From Clostridia bacterium (GTDB lineage: Bacteria; Bacillota; Clostridia; Christensenellales; UBA1242): 64,000 bases of DNA. The stretch covers positions 283,563 through 347,562 of the forward strand of contig JAFUSR010000004.1 in the NCBI GenBank assembly GCA_017467585.1, read 5' to 3'. Below the pieces are notes generated by a model. It saw only the letters and a program-made list of their open reading frames with translations. It was not told the origin of the DNA and ran no database searches. Shown here one piece after another: positions 35,944-44,767 of the stretch. The number at the start of each line of letters is the position of its first letter. Position 1 is the first letter of the stretch. The position numbers were made by a program, and so were the translations under genes.

Positions 35944-36831
35944 ATGCAAAACGAACATTTTTATAAGTTAAGGCAAAATCAAGTGTTTAATGATAACTTA
36001 ATATGTTATGGAACACGAAAGACAAATGAAAAGAATGTAGACAATGAAATAATACTTCATTCTCCCAATAAAGAATTTCTATTAATGTTGAGCGAAAATA
36101 ATTGTGTGAAGTCGTCTAATTTAATATTCCTAACAATGGTCTTATCAAAGATGACTGAAAAAGGAATCAAAAGATATTATGATGAAGAATTTACAATGAC
36201 ATTAAAAGAATATACAAATTATAGACAAATTTCTGCAAACAAAGCAAGAGACAAAATTAAGGAAGACTTGAAAGTTCTGTTTGATATGTGCATTAGGATA
36301 AATACAAAAAATAGCCAAACAGATTTTAGAATAATTAGTGTAAAGAGTGTTATAAAAAACAACACTATCAAAATTTGGTTTACTAAAAAATTTTTAGACT
36401 ATTATTCGTCAATTCAATATTTTATGAACTTGCCAAAAGAATTATTTAGGATTGATGTAAGATATCACCCAAATACTTTTGGTATGCTATGGAAATTGCT
36501 TTATCACTACAATATTAATGAAAACAAAGGCAATAAAAGTAGTGATTGCTTATCTGTTATAAAATTACTTGAATATTGTCCTACTATTCCACATTATGAT
36601 GATAAATTAAAAGCACAAGGTGGACTAAATCAGCGAATTATACAACCATTTATTAGAGATTTGAACGCAATCGACATAATAGATTGGTACTTTTTAGATG
36701 AGCAAAATAACATTGTCGCAAAAGATTGCATTAAAACTTATGCAGATTTTGAATTGTTAAAGATAAAATTTAAGTGGACTAATGGTTATATGGTCGAGAA
36801 AAGCAAAAATAAGGACTTATCTCTTATGTAA
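35944..36831 (+). CDS. Rep_3-like plasmid replication initiator
   Basis: A 295-aa protein with the layout of Rep_3/RepB-type initiators: two predicted winged-helix domains (about 55-155 and 160-270), strongly basic, with the pattern YRQISANKARDKIKEDL followed by a beta wing. The strongest support is context. Four 22-bp iterons begin inside its last codons, an AT-rich stretch follows, and a primase-helicase is next. It would bind the iterons and open the origin. Direct family recognition is tentative. Confidence 0.6.
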   Translation: MQNEHFYKLRQNQVFNDNLICYGTRKTNEKNVDNEIILHSPNKEFLLMLSENNCVKSSNLIFLTMVLSKMTEKGIKRYYDEEFTMTLKEYTNYRQISANKARDKIKEDLKVLFDMCIRINTKNSQTDFRIISVKSVIKNNTIKIWFTKKFLDYYSSIQYFMNLPKELFRIDVRYHPNTFGMLWKLLYHYNINENKGNKSSDCLSVIKLLEYCPTIPHYDDKLKAQGGLNQRIIQPFIRDLNAIDIIDWYFLDEQNNIVAKDCIKTYADFELLKIKFKWTNGYMVEKSKNKDLSLM

Positions 36832-36904
36832 AAGAGCCTTATCTCTTATGTAATAGAAAGTTATCTCTTATGTGAGAGAGCCTTATCTCTTATGTGAGAG
36901 GTTG
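36817..36904 (+). repeat. Four 22-bp iterons (origin of replication)
   Basis: TTATCTCTTATGT recurs at 36817, 36839, 36861 and 36883, exactly 22 bp apart (two helical turns), with related filler (AAAGAGCC, AATAGAAAG, GAGAGAGCC, GAGAGG). The first copy overlaps the rep stop codon. An AT-only stretch with ATATTTAAA-type repeats follows (36950-36980) and could be the unwinding element. This is the classic layout of a theta-replicating, iteron-controlled plasmid origin. Confidence 0.82.
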
Positions 36905-36980
36905 AGAAAACTCCCTATTTATAAGGTATTTAGAGGGGTTGAGAAAATTCAATATATTTAAAATATTTAAAATATTTAAT

Positions 36981-37016
36981 GCGAATTGGCTCATTTTTAA
37001 AGTTTGAGCCATTCGC
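36981..37016. repeat. Long inverted repeat beside the iteron origin
   Basis: GCGAATTGGCTCA and TGAGCCATTCGC pair with a single-base bulge over 12 bp, with an 11-nt loop. It sits between the AT-rich stretch and the primase gene and could be a primosome or strand-initiation hairpin, or a terminator. Confidence 0.6.
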
Positions 37017-37066
37017 AAATTAAATTAAATCAATAATAAAAAACAATATTAAAGGAGATTGAAAAA

Positions 37067-39031
37067 ATGAATTTAGATAGAAAGAAGATTACAGATGATG
37101 AAATTGAAAGAGTTAAAGAACATATTGAAGATTATATGAGAGAAAAAGGATTACCTTTTAATAAACATTTTCATTGTATTTTAAAAGATCATAAAGATGA
37201 AGACCCATCTATGAGATATGACAAGGAATATCATATTTTAAAGTGTTTTGGTTGTGGTGAAGCCCTTGACATTTTTGATTTAGTTGCTTTAGATAAAAAT
37301 TTAAATAAAAAACAGGCATTTATCGAAACAATTAAGATGTATGAACCAAGATTATTAGATTACACCGAAACAAAAACAAATAAAAATGAAACAAATTTGC
37401 TCAAAATGTGGCAAGAGGCAGTTTTTAACAGTAAAGAGGCACTTGATTATCTTCATAGTCGTGGACTAAGTGATGAAACAATCAAAAAATATGGACTTGG
37501 TTATAACTCATCATTTTATGCAAAAGCAGATGATAAAACCTACACTTTCCCAGCAATCATAATTCCAAGAGAAGAAAACTGCTACACAGCAAGAAATATT
37601 AGTTGGAAACCAACAGACAATAAAGACCTAAGAATTAGAAAAATTGGAGCAAGCACAATTTACAATCTCAACCAATCTAATAACTCAGACAAAAGCTATT
37701 GCTTTATAGCCGAGGGCGAGTTTGATTGTTTGTCATTTTTAGAATTAGGCTATAATGCAATAGGTTTAGGCAGTTGCTCTAACTTCAATAAACTATTCAA
37801 TTCCAATCTTGACACATCAAAAACATACATATTATCACTAGACAATGACGAGGCTGGAAAAGAAACAGCAGATAAAATCGCAAATGAATTTAAAGTGCGA
37901 AATATTAAGTTTATCACATTTAATTACGGTGGGCTTATAAAAGACCCTAACGAAGCCTTAACAACCGATAAACAAGCATTTATCACGGGAATACAAGGTG
38001 TTTTAGACAATATGCAAGAATTGTTGAGCAATACCGAGAATGAAGAAAAAGAAAAATATAATAATTGCAGTAATTTAGGAATGCTATCCAAACTTGAAAA
38101 ATTTATTGAAGATACAAAAGACTTCATTCCTTATTCTACTGGTTTTAAGAACTTAGACACTTGCTTATGTGGTGGATTGTTTCCTGGATTAACGGTTTTA
38201 GGTGCTCCGTCTTCCACTGGTAAAACAACTTTCGCTTTACAATTAGCAGATAATATGGCTAAAATTGGCAAAGATGTGATGTTCTTCTCTCTTGAAATGT
38301 CGGAATTAGAGTTGCTTTGTAAGAGTCTATCAAGAATAACTTTTGAGAATGATGTAACGAGGAGAACGACAGCAAAAAGCACGAATGAAATACTATATGG
38401 ATTTCAATATAACCATTATAGAGATGATGAAATAGAGGCGATAAACAAAGCAAAAGAAGAATATTCCACTTATGCCAATAACCTATTCTTTTTTGAAAGC
38501 CCCGCATTAAATGTTCATCAAATAGATTCATTAATTGAAAAACACATAAGTTTAAGAGCGAAAAATCCAGTAGTATTTGTTGACTACTTGCAGATATTAG
38601 CACCAGTTGAAAAAAACAGCGATGTAAAACAAATTATTGACTACAACATAAGCGAATTAAAAAGAATAGCGAGAAAATATTTTATCCCTATTGTTGTTAT
38701 TAGTTCAGTTAATAGGCAAAGTTATGATGACAAAATGGAAATGACAGCATTCAAAAGTAGTGGTGGTATTGAATTTGGAGCAGATGTTTTATTTGGATTA
38801 CAATTTACCTCTATAACAAAGCCAACTTATAATAGCAATGGAAAGAAGTCAAAAGTAAACATTGAAGAAGAAAAATCAAAACCAATAAGAGAGATTTCAC
38901 TAGATATAATAAAAAATAGAAATGGTGAAACTTGTAAACTTATTGACTTTGAGTATAAAGCGAAATTTAACTTTTTCAAGGAGACCGATAGCGAAATAAG
39001 AACAAGTGCAAGGAATTTAGATGTTTTTTAG
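37067..39031 (+). CDS. Primase-helicase (CHC2 zinc finger, TOPRIM, DnaB-like ATPase)
   Basis: A 654-aa fusion of the T7 gp4 kind. The zinc finger region (about 35-75) has HCILKDHKDEDPS and LKCFGCGEALDIFDL. The TOPRIM core has CFIAEGEFDCLSF and ILSLDNDEAGKETA (about 220-275). The RecA/DnaB-type helicase has Walker A GAPSSTGKTT (about 382-391), the VMFFSLEMS motif and Walker B VVFVDYLQIL. One protein can thus prime and unwind at the element's origin, making the island less dependent on host DnaG/DnaB. Strong GGAG site; directly after the iterons. Confidence 0.88.
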   Translation: MNLDRKKITDDEIERVKEHIEDYMREKGLPFNKHFHCILKDHKDEDPSMRYDKEYHILKCFGCGEALDIFDLVALDKNLNKKQAFIETIKMYEPRLLDYTETKTNKNETNLLKMWQEAVFNSKEALDYLHSRGLSDETIKKYGLGYNSSFYAKADDKTYTFPAIIIPREENCYTARNISWKPTDNKDLRIRKIGASTIYNLNQSNNSDKSYCFIAEGEFDCLSFLELGYNAIGLGSCSNFNKLFNSNLDTSKTYILSLDNDEAGKETADKIANEFKVRNIKFITFNYGGLIKDPNEALTTDKQAFITGIQGVLDNMQELLSNTENEEKEKYNNCSNLGMLSKLEKFIEDTKDFIPYSTGFKNLDTCLCGGLFPGLTVLGAPSSTGKTTFALQLADNMAKIGKDVMFFSLEMSELELLCKSLSRITFENDVTRRTTAKSTNEILYGFQYNHYRDDEIEAINKAKEEYSTYANNLFFFESPALNVHQIDSLIEKHISLRAKNPVVFVDYLQILAPVEKNSDVKQIIDYNISELKRIARKYFIPIVVISSVNRQSYDDKMEMTAFKSSGGIEFGADVLFGLQFTSITKPTYNSNGKKSKVNIEEEKSKPIREISLDIIKNRNGETCKLIDFEYKAKFNFFKETDSEIRTSARNLDVF

Positions 39032-39113
39032 AGCGAGCAAGTGTTCGTGTAACGGAAATGACTAGTGGCTATAATTTATGTAATAACAAGCAAAGAAACT
39101 GAGTTGAGGTGTT

Positions 39114-39317
39114 ATGGAAGTTACAGCACGAAGAAGATTTGTAGAGTTTACATACATAAATAGTTTAGATGACAAAACGGAGCAAACTTGTTTATTTAAC
39201 TTAGATAATCTCAATGAAAAAGAACTTAAAAGGAAGTTAGATAAATGGGATAAAGTCGCACCTAACAGAATAATCACAAATGTGGAGATATTGTATTCAA
39301 TAAAAAATAAAGAGTGA
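39114..39317 (+). CDS. Small hypothetical protein
   Basis: A 67-aa charged protein (FTYINSLDDKTEQTC, KELKRKLDKWDK). No family recognised. GAGGTG precedes the ATG, and a terminator-like hairpin overlaps its end. It follows the primase-helicase in the same direction. Confidence 0.5.
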   Translation: MEVTARRRFVEFTYINSLDDKTEQTCLFNLDNLNEKELKRKLDKWDKVAPNRIITNVEILYSIKNKE

Positions 39318-39342
39318 TGAGAATTTTCACCACTCTTTTTTT
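39308..39342. terminator. Terminator between convergent island genes
   Basis: AAAGAGTG and CACTCTTT form the stem around a partly self-paired loop, followed by T. Convergent genes on both sides. Confidence 0.6.
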
Positions 39343-39791
39343 CTGCCAAAATTAATATAGTTCTTTTTCTTTCTTATTGCCATTTCAAAAGATTTGCACG
39401 CTCCACTCCAAGACCTGTCTATGTAGAAAAAGATGTAGTCAGATTGATTAACTATCCATTCGTTTCGTTTAGAAATTGCAAAGCGTAAAGGCACATTTTC
39501 AAGTGGTGGAAATATAGTTCCGTCAAATGTTTCTTTAATATATCTTTTGTCGTACTCGTCTTGCTTTCTGTCAAGATATGGAATGATGAGATATGATTTA
39601 ATGTGTGGATAGAGTTCTTTTAGTTCCTTGATATATCTTGCACAGCAATAGTCATAAGTCCCATAACCACCGAGGTAAAATGTGTCAATTCCTCTGTTTT
39701 CTATGCTATCAATAATTTCACTTTTTATGCGACATTTCAAGTCGTCAGTTTCGTTAAAATCTCCGTGTCCGAAAAAACTCGCAATTTTCAT
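39327..39791 (-). CDS. SLOG-fold protein (DUF1273/YpsA-like)
   Basis: A 154-aa Rossmann-like protein. IASFFGHGDF opens the fold, FYLGGYGTYDYCCARYIKEL carries the glycine-rich nucleotide-binding turn, and YIFFYIDRSWSGACKSFEMA is near the end. This pattern fits the SLOG/DUF1273 family, thought to bind nucleotide-derived signals. Small SLOG proteins are frequent in Clostridia mobile DNA. Exact ligand unknown. Its promoter overlaps an operator-like palindrome shared with the divergent XRE gene. Confidence 0.65.
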   Translation of the reverse strand: MKIASFFGHGDFNETDDLKCRIKSEIIDSIENRGIDTFYLGGYGTYDYCCARYIKELKELYPHIKSYLIIPYLDRKQDEYDKRYIKETFDGTIFPPLENVPLRFAISKRNEWIVNQSDYIFFYIDRSWSGACKSFEMAIRKKKNYINFGRKKEW

Positions 39792-39817
39792 AATATTTTG
39801 CTCCTTGGTTAATAATA

Positions 39818-39870
39818 ATTATAGCAAAGAGTTGTTGCTGTAGCAACTAAATTGTTGCTATGGCGATAAC
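39818..39870. promoter_or_regulatory. Operator-promoter between SLOG and XRE genes
   Basis: On the minus strand, TTGCTA (39846-39841), 17 bp, TATAAT (39823-39818) forms the SLOG promoter. Its -35 lies in GTTGCTGTAGCAAC (39834-39847, arms GTTGCT/AGCAAC). A second, degenerate copy starting GTTGCT is at 39854-39870, 20 bp away. Two operator copies two turns apart beside an XRE gene point to repressor control. Confidence 0.6.
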
Positions 39871-39922
39871 TAATGAGACCTTGCTACTGGTAAAATTATA
39901 CATAGTAAGGAGAGAATGTCTT

Positions 39923-40165
39923 ATGAAAGCACAAGAAGCAGTTAGACAAAGAATAATTGAGATTGCACAATCTAAAAATCTATCAATAAATAAGGTTGCA
40001 AGTAATTGTTATATAAACACTTCAACAATTACAAGTTTATTGAATGGGCATAGTAAAAAGAGCGAGATTGCAACAATCTCTCGTATTTGTTATGGCTTAG
40101 GTGTAACTATTAGAGAATTTTTCAACTCACCGTTATTTGATGATATCAATGATATTGAAGATTAA
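39923..40165 (+). CDS. Small XRE-family helix-turn-helix regulator
   Basis: An 80-aa protein that is almost only a Cro/CI-type domain: SKNLSINKVASNCYINTSTITSLLNGHSKKSEIATISRICYGLGVTIREFF. The ATG at 39923 follows AAGGAG at 9 bases; an upstream ATG frame start lacks a site. It probably binds the paired palindromes at 39834-39870. Confidence 0.8.
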   Translation: MKAQEAVRQRIIEIAQSKNLSINKVASNCYINTSTITSLLNGHSKKSEIATISRICYGLGVTIREFFNSPLFDDINDIED

Positions 40166-40210
40166 GGTTAATAAATATGGAGTATAATGTGATATATATT
40201 CTCCAAATAA

Positions 40211-40239
40211 TTGATTTTATCGCCTCAATTTGTTATACT
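40211..40239 (+). promoter_or_regulatory. Promoter abutting the ATG of the 40247 gene
   Basis: TTGATT (40211-40216), 17 bp, TATACT (40234-40239), then 7 bases to the ATG. Confidence 0.75.
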
Positions 40240-40246
40240 TTTAAAT

Positions 40247-40942
40247 ATGAGAAGTCTAACAAATGAAAAACATATATTAAGTGGACAAGAGAAAGAAGAA
40301 GTTAAAGACGCATTTGATAAATACAAAAGTGATGAGCAAAGTGATGAGCAAAGTGATGAGCCAAGAGAAAATATTTGGATAGAATGCCACTCTCATTTTT
40401 GTAATTTAAAAAGACAAGACAAAAAATTGTTAAAGCAAGATGAATTCAGATTTTCGTGCCTTTTACTTGCAAACTATCTTGCTGTTTGGGGAATGCAAAG
40501 AAATTCATTCTTAATGGAAAATGATTATCATATTTTTGAAAATGTGGTTAAAGTAATACTCAAAGATGATTATAACCTGCTTTGGAATACAAGTTATGAT
40601 TCTTTGAATGACAAAAAAGAAGATTTTTTCAAAAAGCTTATTGCGATAAGAGATGATATTAACAATACCTTTAAGCAATACTTGAATAGGGATAAAAATA
40701 TAAGTCAAACATTGATAACAAAAATTTTATTGGGAACTATTTCTTGCTGTCCTGCATATGACACAAACTTCTGCAAAGGAATACCACAAGGCAAAGATTT
40801 CTATAGTGATAACAGCGTGAGAAAGTTAATTGATTTAGTTTGTGATAATGATATATTTCATAAACTTGCAGAGGAAAGTCATCTACCAATAATGAAAGTT
40901 GTAGATATGGTATATTTTAAGATAGGAGAAAATAAAAAATGA
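40247..40942 (+). CDS. Hypothetical island protein with an LANYLAVWGMQRNSFLM motif
   Basis: A 231-aa protein. An acidic triplicated SDEQSDEQSDEP lies at about 33-44, encoded by three copies of AGTGATGAGC. A helical body contains LANYLAVWGMQRNSFLM, reminiscent of a widespread uncharacterised family with a WGM-x-R-x-S-F-L core. No catalytic motif recognised. Predicted leaderless: the promoter ends 7 bases before the ATG and no ribosome site is visible. Confidence 0.55.
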   Translation: MRSLTNEKHILSGQEKEEVKDAFDKYKSDEQSDEQSDEPRENIWIECHSHFCNLKRQDKKLLKQDEFRFSCLLLANYLAVWGMQRNSFLMENDYHIFENVVKVILKDDYNLLWNTSYDSLNDKKEDFFKKLIAIRDDINNTFKQYLNRDKNISQTLITKILLGTISCCPAYDTNFCKGIPQGKDFYSDNSVRKLIDLVCDNDIFHKLAEESHLPIMKVVDMVYFKIGENKK

Positions 40943-40964
40943 GAGGGATTTAATTTTCGCTCTC

Positions 40965-41285
40965 TTATTTTTTAACCTTTTTAAGCATTGTGATTATGGC
41001 TTGTTTAATATCTTCATCAACCGTTGATAACAAGTCGATTATTTCTTTATCCTTTTTATATTGACTTGGGCTGTCATAGAAAAATTCAGCTGGTGTTGTC
41101 TTGCAAATGCCAAGTATATCAAACAATGTGTCTATTGTAGGGAGAAAGTCTTTCTCAGATTCCAACTTGTTGATATATCCAGGATTCTTACCTATTGCAA
41201 GTGATAGTTTTCTTGCTGACAAATTGTTATCAACTCTCAATTTAGAAATTCTTTCAATAAATATATGTCTTTCTTCTTTTTCCAT
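40965..41285 (-). CDS. XRE-family transcriptional regulator
   Basis: A 106-aa protein. An N-terminal HTH (RISKLRVDNNLSARKLSLAIGKNPGYINKLESEKDFLPTIDTL) is followed by a short helical tail with DIKQAIITMLKKVKK. GGAGGACAC precedes the ATG. Divergent from the lipoprotein gene, so it may regulate it. TATAAT on its own strand (41317-41312) gives a -10. Confidence 0.8.
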   Translation of the reverse strand: MEKEERHIFIERISKLRVDNNLSARKLSLAIGKNPGYINKLESEKDFLPTIDTLFDILGICKTTPAEFFYDSPSQYKKDKEIIDLLSTVDEDIKQAIITMLKKVKK

Positions 41286-41400
41286 AGCGTGTCCTCCAAC
41301 TTACGCTAATAATTATACTTGATTTAGTCTTTTTGGTAGTGGAGGCTTTGTGTGTAATTATTTGTTATAAACGAGATTTTATCTTTTATTTGCGATATTG

Positions 41401-41429
41401 TTGTATAATTTGAAAAAATATGCTATACT
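41401..41429 (+). promoter_or_regulatory. Promoter of the island lipoprotein gene
   Basis: TTGTAT (41401-41406), 17 bp, TATACT (41424-41429), then a GAGAGG ribosome site. Confidence 0.7.
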
Positions 41430-41451
41430 TTATGCACGAGAGGTATATCTA

Positions 41452-43293
41452 ATGAAAAAAGTTGTAAAGTATTTTAGCGTTTGCTTACTAGCAATAATCA
41501 GTTGTTGCTTATTTTCTGCTTGTGGCTCAAACATAAAATTAAAAATTAATTTTGATAGTAATGGTGGTACAAATTGCTCTGCCATATATTACGAGGTTGG
41601 CAAAAATTTTAATATGCCAAGCGACCCAACAAAAGAAAATTACATATTCGATGGCTGGTATGAAGATAATGGCACATGGGAGAAACCTTTTACAACAAAT
41701 ACCGTTTTAAATTATCCGTTGAATAAAAATATGGAAATTACTGTGTATGCACACTGGCTTAATAAAATTCACATTTCGTTTAACAGTAATGGTGGGTCTG
41801 AATGTGATAATATTTATCTTGATAGTAAAAACAAAACTCTTCCTACTCCAACCAAACAATTTTATGTATTTGATGGCTGGTATCTTGATAATGGAACATT
41901 CAAAAATGAATATACATTATCAACAGATGTTACTCCTGATGAAAATAATTCAATAGTTGTTTACGCAAAATGGAAACTTGAAAATGAAGAAATTAAAATT
42001 AAGACTGTGTATTATCAAAGTAATTTTGATTTAGAAAAAAATTATGATACTTTTCTTGAAAGCCTCACATTATATCAGCCTAATATTTTAGGTCAAGACT
42101 TTAAGGGTTGGTATTATGATTCAATGTTGACACATAAAGCACCTGATGTATTTACTAATGAAATGGTTTCAAGCTCAAATAATTATATCGTGCTGTATGC
42201 TAGTTTCCAAGAAAAAGAAGTTGAACAAATTTCTATACTCGGCAATCCACAAACTGAATATCAATATGGCGAAAAGTTTAATGCTAATAATGCTAAAATT
42301 TTGATTAATTATAAAGATAAAAACTTTGAAGATGATGTTATTGATTTAACAGAAGAACGAATAAATGGATTTTATACTACTGACGAATATTTTAAAATAA
42401 ATCGATCAGATTCTTATGATTCAGTAAAAATGAGTTTTACTGTGAGCATAAATAATTCTTCCACATCGGTATATTATATTGTCCATAGTGATATTGATGA
42501 CTTTTATATTGATGAAAGCGAATTAATATTTGTGAATGGCGGAGACACAAGTTTTAGGAATAAAAACATTGTGGCTTGTTGGACTGATAAAAATGGTGAA
42601 ACAGGAACAACAAGATTGACTGAAACACCCGACTATAAGGTGAACTACTATATTTCTAATACACAACCAACTAATACTTTGTGGTATATTGAACTTAATT
42701 ATCCTATAATAGGAATTGGAAACAACTATAGAAATAATAATTTAAGCGTTGACTCCTGTGGGACATTCACGGCTTATTTAAGATATCATTTTAAGACAAT
42801 TGAAGTAACTTACACCGTTCTTCCAAATGAAAATGTGGTAAGTGGTAGATTTGATGAAAATATCTACCTTAATGACTATTATAGCCTTGCAAATAGACAA
42901 ATCTATTTGTATGACTCAGTCAATCGCAATTATATAGGATTTAGAGCCAGCTATGAAGATATTATAGAAGATGTTGACACTAGCTCCTCTGGAGAAAAGG
43001 TTGCAAAGGTTATATACAATAATAAAGAACTTGAAATAACTTACTATGTTATTGACTTAAATGAAGTTGAATCAGTTGAATGTGATGACTTTTACTATAA
43101 TATAACATTGGGTCAAGAGCCATATAATGGATTTAGAGTGATGTTTAAATTAAGTAATGGGAAAAAATTTACTGAATATATTGCTAACGATTTTATAACT
43201 GTTCCAATTGATACCTCTTCATTGGGTAAAAAATATGCCAAGTTCACATTCCAAGGCATTGAATTTGAAGCTGAATATGTAGTTAGTTTATAA
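41452..43293 (+). CDS. InlB-repeat surface lipoprotein (island cargo)
   Basis: A 613-aa lipoprotein: signal peptide and lipobox (LFSACG). Three InlB B-repeat/Flg_new modules follow at about 27-105 (FDSNGG...FDGWYEDNG...YAHW), 106-180 (FNSNGG...FDGWYLDNG...YAKW) and 185-260 (DFKGWYYD...YASF). Then come several bacterial Ig-like modules, the first like Big_3 (ISILGNPQTEYQYGEKFNANNA). It should be displayed on the host surface by the island. It is the same repeat class as the chromosomal 4435-aa protein, though not closely alike. ATG 41452 chosen for the signal peptide. Confidence 0.78.
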   Translation: MKKVVKYFSVCLLAIISCCLFSACGSNIKLKINFDSNGGTNCSAIYYEVGKNFNMPSDPTKENYIFDGWYEDNGTWEKPFTTNTVLNYPLNKNMEITVYAHWLNKIHISFNSNGGSECDNIYLDSKNKTLPTPTKQFYVFDGWYLDNGTFKNEYTLSTDVTPDENNSIVVYAKWKLENEEIKIKTVYYQSNFDLEKNYDTFLESLTLYQPNILGQDFKGWYYDSMLTHKAPDVFTNEMVSSSNNYIVLYASFQEKEVEQISILGNPQTEYQYGEKFNANNAKILINYKDKNFEDDVIDLTEERINGFYTTDEYFKINRSDSYDSVKMSFTVSINNSSTSVYYIVHSDIDDFYIDESELIFVNGGDTSFRNKNIVACWTDKNGETGTTRLTETPDYKVNYYISNTQPTNTLWYIELNYPIIGIGNNYRNNNLSVDSCGTFTAYLRYHFKTIEVTYTVLPNENVVSGRFDENIYLNDYYSLANRQIYLYDSVNRNYIGFRASYEDIIEDVDTSSSGEKVAKVIYNNKELEITYYVIDLNEVESVECDDFYYNITLGQEPYNGFRVMFKLSNGKKFTEYIANDFITVPIDTSSLGKKYAKFTFQGIEFEAEYVVSL

Positions 43294-43329
43294 CAATTAT
43301 CTCATCTTTAAATATAAAGGAGTTTTCAA

Positions 43330-44064
43330 ATGATTGATTATGATAAATTGTTGATTGTTGGCAAAAGAATACTAAAAGAGCAAAAAGCTAGTATTAGTAT
43401 GTTGCAGAGATTGTATAGATTTGATTATCCAAAAGCCAAAGAATACATAGATAAACTTTGCGAACTTAATGTTATTAAAAAGCGAAAAGAAAGATATAAA
43501 GTAATTTTATCGCCAGAAGATAAAGATTTGCTTTATAATAATATTTTTGTTAATAAATACAAGATGATATCAAGATGTGATATTAAAGACAACAGCCAAC
43601 AAGAAATAGGAATGGCACAGACACAATATGGTTTTCGAAGAAGTAAAATTGAGCCATATTATGACCGATTTTTCAAAGACCTGAGAAAATTTAACAGATT
43701 AAAAAGAGACTATTGTCCTTATTGTGAAGATAAAATTCGTGGCAGAGTTTTTTCATCACATACTTGCACAATGGCATTGCAAGTTTATGAAGACAAATGT
43801 GAATCTTTTAAAGAACAATTTGGGCAGTTTGGTATAGAAAAAAGCGATTTAATTGTTTGCCCAAAATGTGGTCGTACATGGCACAATATGACTTTTAAAT
43901 CAAACCCTAAAATGAATAAGTTTTATATATTTGATGCCAAGGGTTGCAAGGGAGAAGAAATGTTTGAAGTTCCTTATGTAGAGGCTCTGTTCAAAGATGA
44001 CCCAACAAGAAAAGAGTTAAGTGATTCAGATGTATTAACAGCAGAAGATGGTTTGCCTTTCTAA
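43330..44064 (+). CDS. FtsK-gamma-like winged helix plus zinc-ribbon protein with SSB-like tip
   Basis: A 244-aa protein. The N-terminal about 60 residues (YDKLLIVGKRILKEQKASISMLQRLYRFDYPKAKEYIDKL) match the FtsK gamma/winged-helix pattern. The middle has two Cys pairs, YCPYCEDK and CPKCGRTWH, with further Cys/His between, suggesting a zinc-ribbon unit. The protein ends AEDGLPF, resembling the acidic LPF/IPF tip of single-stranded DNA-binding protein. A DNA-transaction role is inferred, not shown. Strong GGAG site. Confidence 0.6.
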   Translation: MIDYDKLLIVGKRILKEQKASISMLQRLYRFDYPKAKEYIDKLCELNVIKKRKERYKVILSPEDKDLLYNNIFVNKYKMISRCDIKDNSQQEIGMAQTQYGFRRSKIEPYYDRFFKDLRKFNRLKRDYCPYCEDKIRGRVFSSHTCTMALQVYEDKCESFKEQFGQFGIEKSDLIVCPKCGRTWHNMTFKSNPKMNKFYIFDAKGCKGEEMFEVPYVEALFKDDPTRKELSDSDVLTAEDGLPF

Positions 44065-44160
44065 TCCTTTCAATCTCATTAGTTTTTTGTTTTCTAGTAT
44101 AAATTATTAACTCTATTGTTCTCCACCGCTTAAAACCAAAATCTCAGGGTTTAAATAATA

Positions 44161-44190
44161 AGATAGCAATTATTCGTTGCTATCTTTTTT
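44161..44190. terminator. Bidirectional terminator
   Basis: AGATAGCAA (44161-44169) and TTGCTATCT (44177-44185) form a perfect 9-bp stem, with T runs. It overlaps the last codons of the minus-strand repressor gene. Confidence 0.85.
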
Positions 44191-44745
44191 CATTTTATTT
44201 TGTTTTTCACTTGGCACTAATTCTTTAACATAATATGTTGAATATAGTTTGCTAAACTCATTATTTACTCTATTTACTAAATTATAAATTGATTTTTGTA
44301 TCTTAAATTCAGCAAATTCCAAATCTAACTGTTCATTGTGTTTTGCTTGTTGCTTAATTATATCCTGCTGTTCTTTGATTTCAATTAGTAAATCGCTAAA
44401 TTCTTTACATTCAAATAAAAAATTTAATAATGGTGAAAGTTCTATATTGTATAACAGCTTTATTGTTTCAATGCTTTTTTGTGATAAATCAACTCCGTTA
44501 AGTGGTGCATTGTGTATCTGCTTTGATTCTCCAAATAGCCAATCAGCATTTAAAGTAGAATCATATTTATTCGCCCAATTTAAAATTAGTTGAGATTTTT
44601 TATCTGAAACCGTTTTGTTCTTACCTTTCAAATAATTATTAAGTAGTTGTTTGGATATACCTATTTCTTTTGCAATTTTTATATAAGATTTGCCATTACA
44701 ATATTTTCTTATTAAATCCATTAAGTTGCTTGAAAAAGTACTCAT
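44170..44745 (-). CDS. Phage-type repressor (HTH plus helical C-terminus)
   Basis: A 191-aa protein. The N-terminal HTH (SYIKIAKEIGISKQLLNNYLKGKNKTVSDKK) contains a recognition helix. A region then contains NADWLFGES, a feature common in phage CI-like repressors, followed by a coiled coil (about 115-165). ATG 44745 chosen; GTGAGG is 9 bases upstream. A consensus promoter (TTGACA-17-TATAAT) precedes it, and a perfect palindrome lies in the divergent region. Probably the master repressor of the integrase-side genes. Confidence 0.72.
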   Translation of the reverse strand: MSTFSSNLMDLIRKYCNGKSYIKIAKEIGISKQLLNNYLKGKNKTVSDKKSQLILNWANKYDSTLNADWLFGESKQIHNAPLNGVDLSQKSIETIKLLYNIELSPLLNFLFECKEFSDLLIEIKEQQDIIKQQAKHNEQLDLEFAEFKIQKSIYNLVNRVNNEFSKLYSTYYVKELVPSEKQNKMKKDSNE

Positions 44746-44767
44746 ATCTGTCAACCTCACTTTTTAC

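Noticed and set aside
36817-36904. The 22-bp repeats as a CRISPR array
   Set aside because: Units are contiguous with degenerate 9-bp filler rather than 30-40-bp unique spacers, and no cas genes are present. They are iterons.
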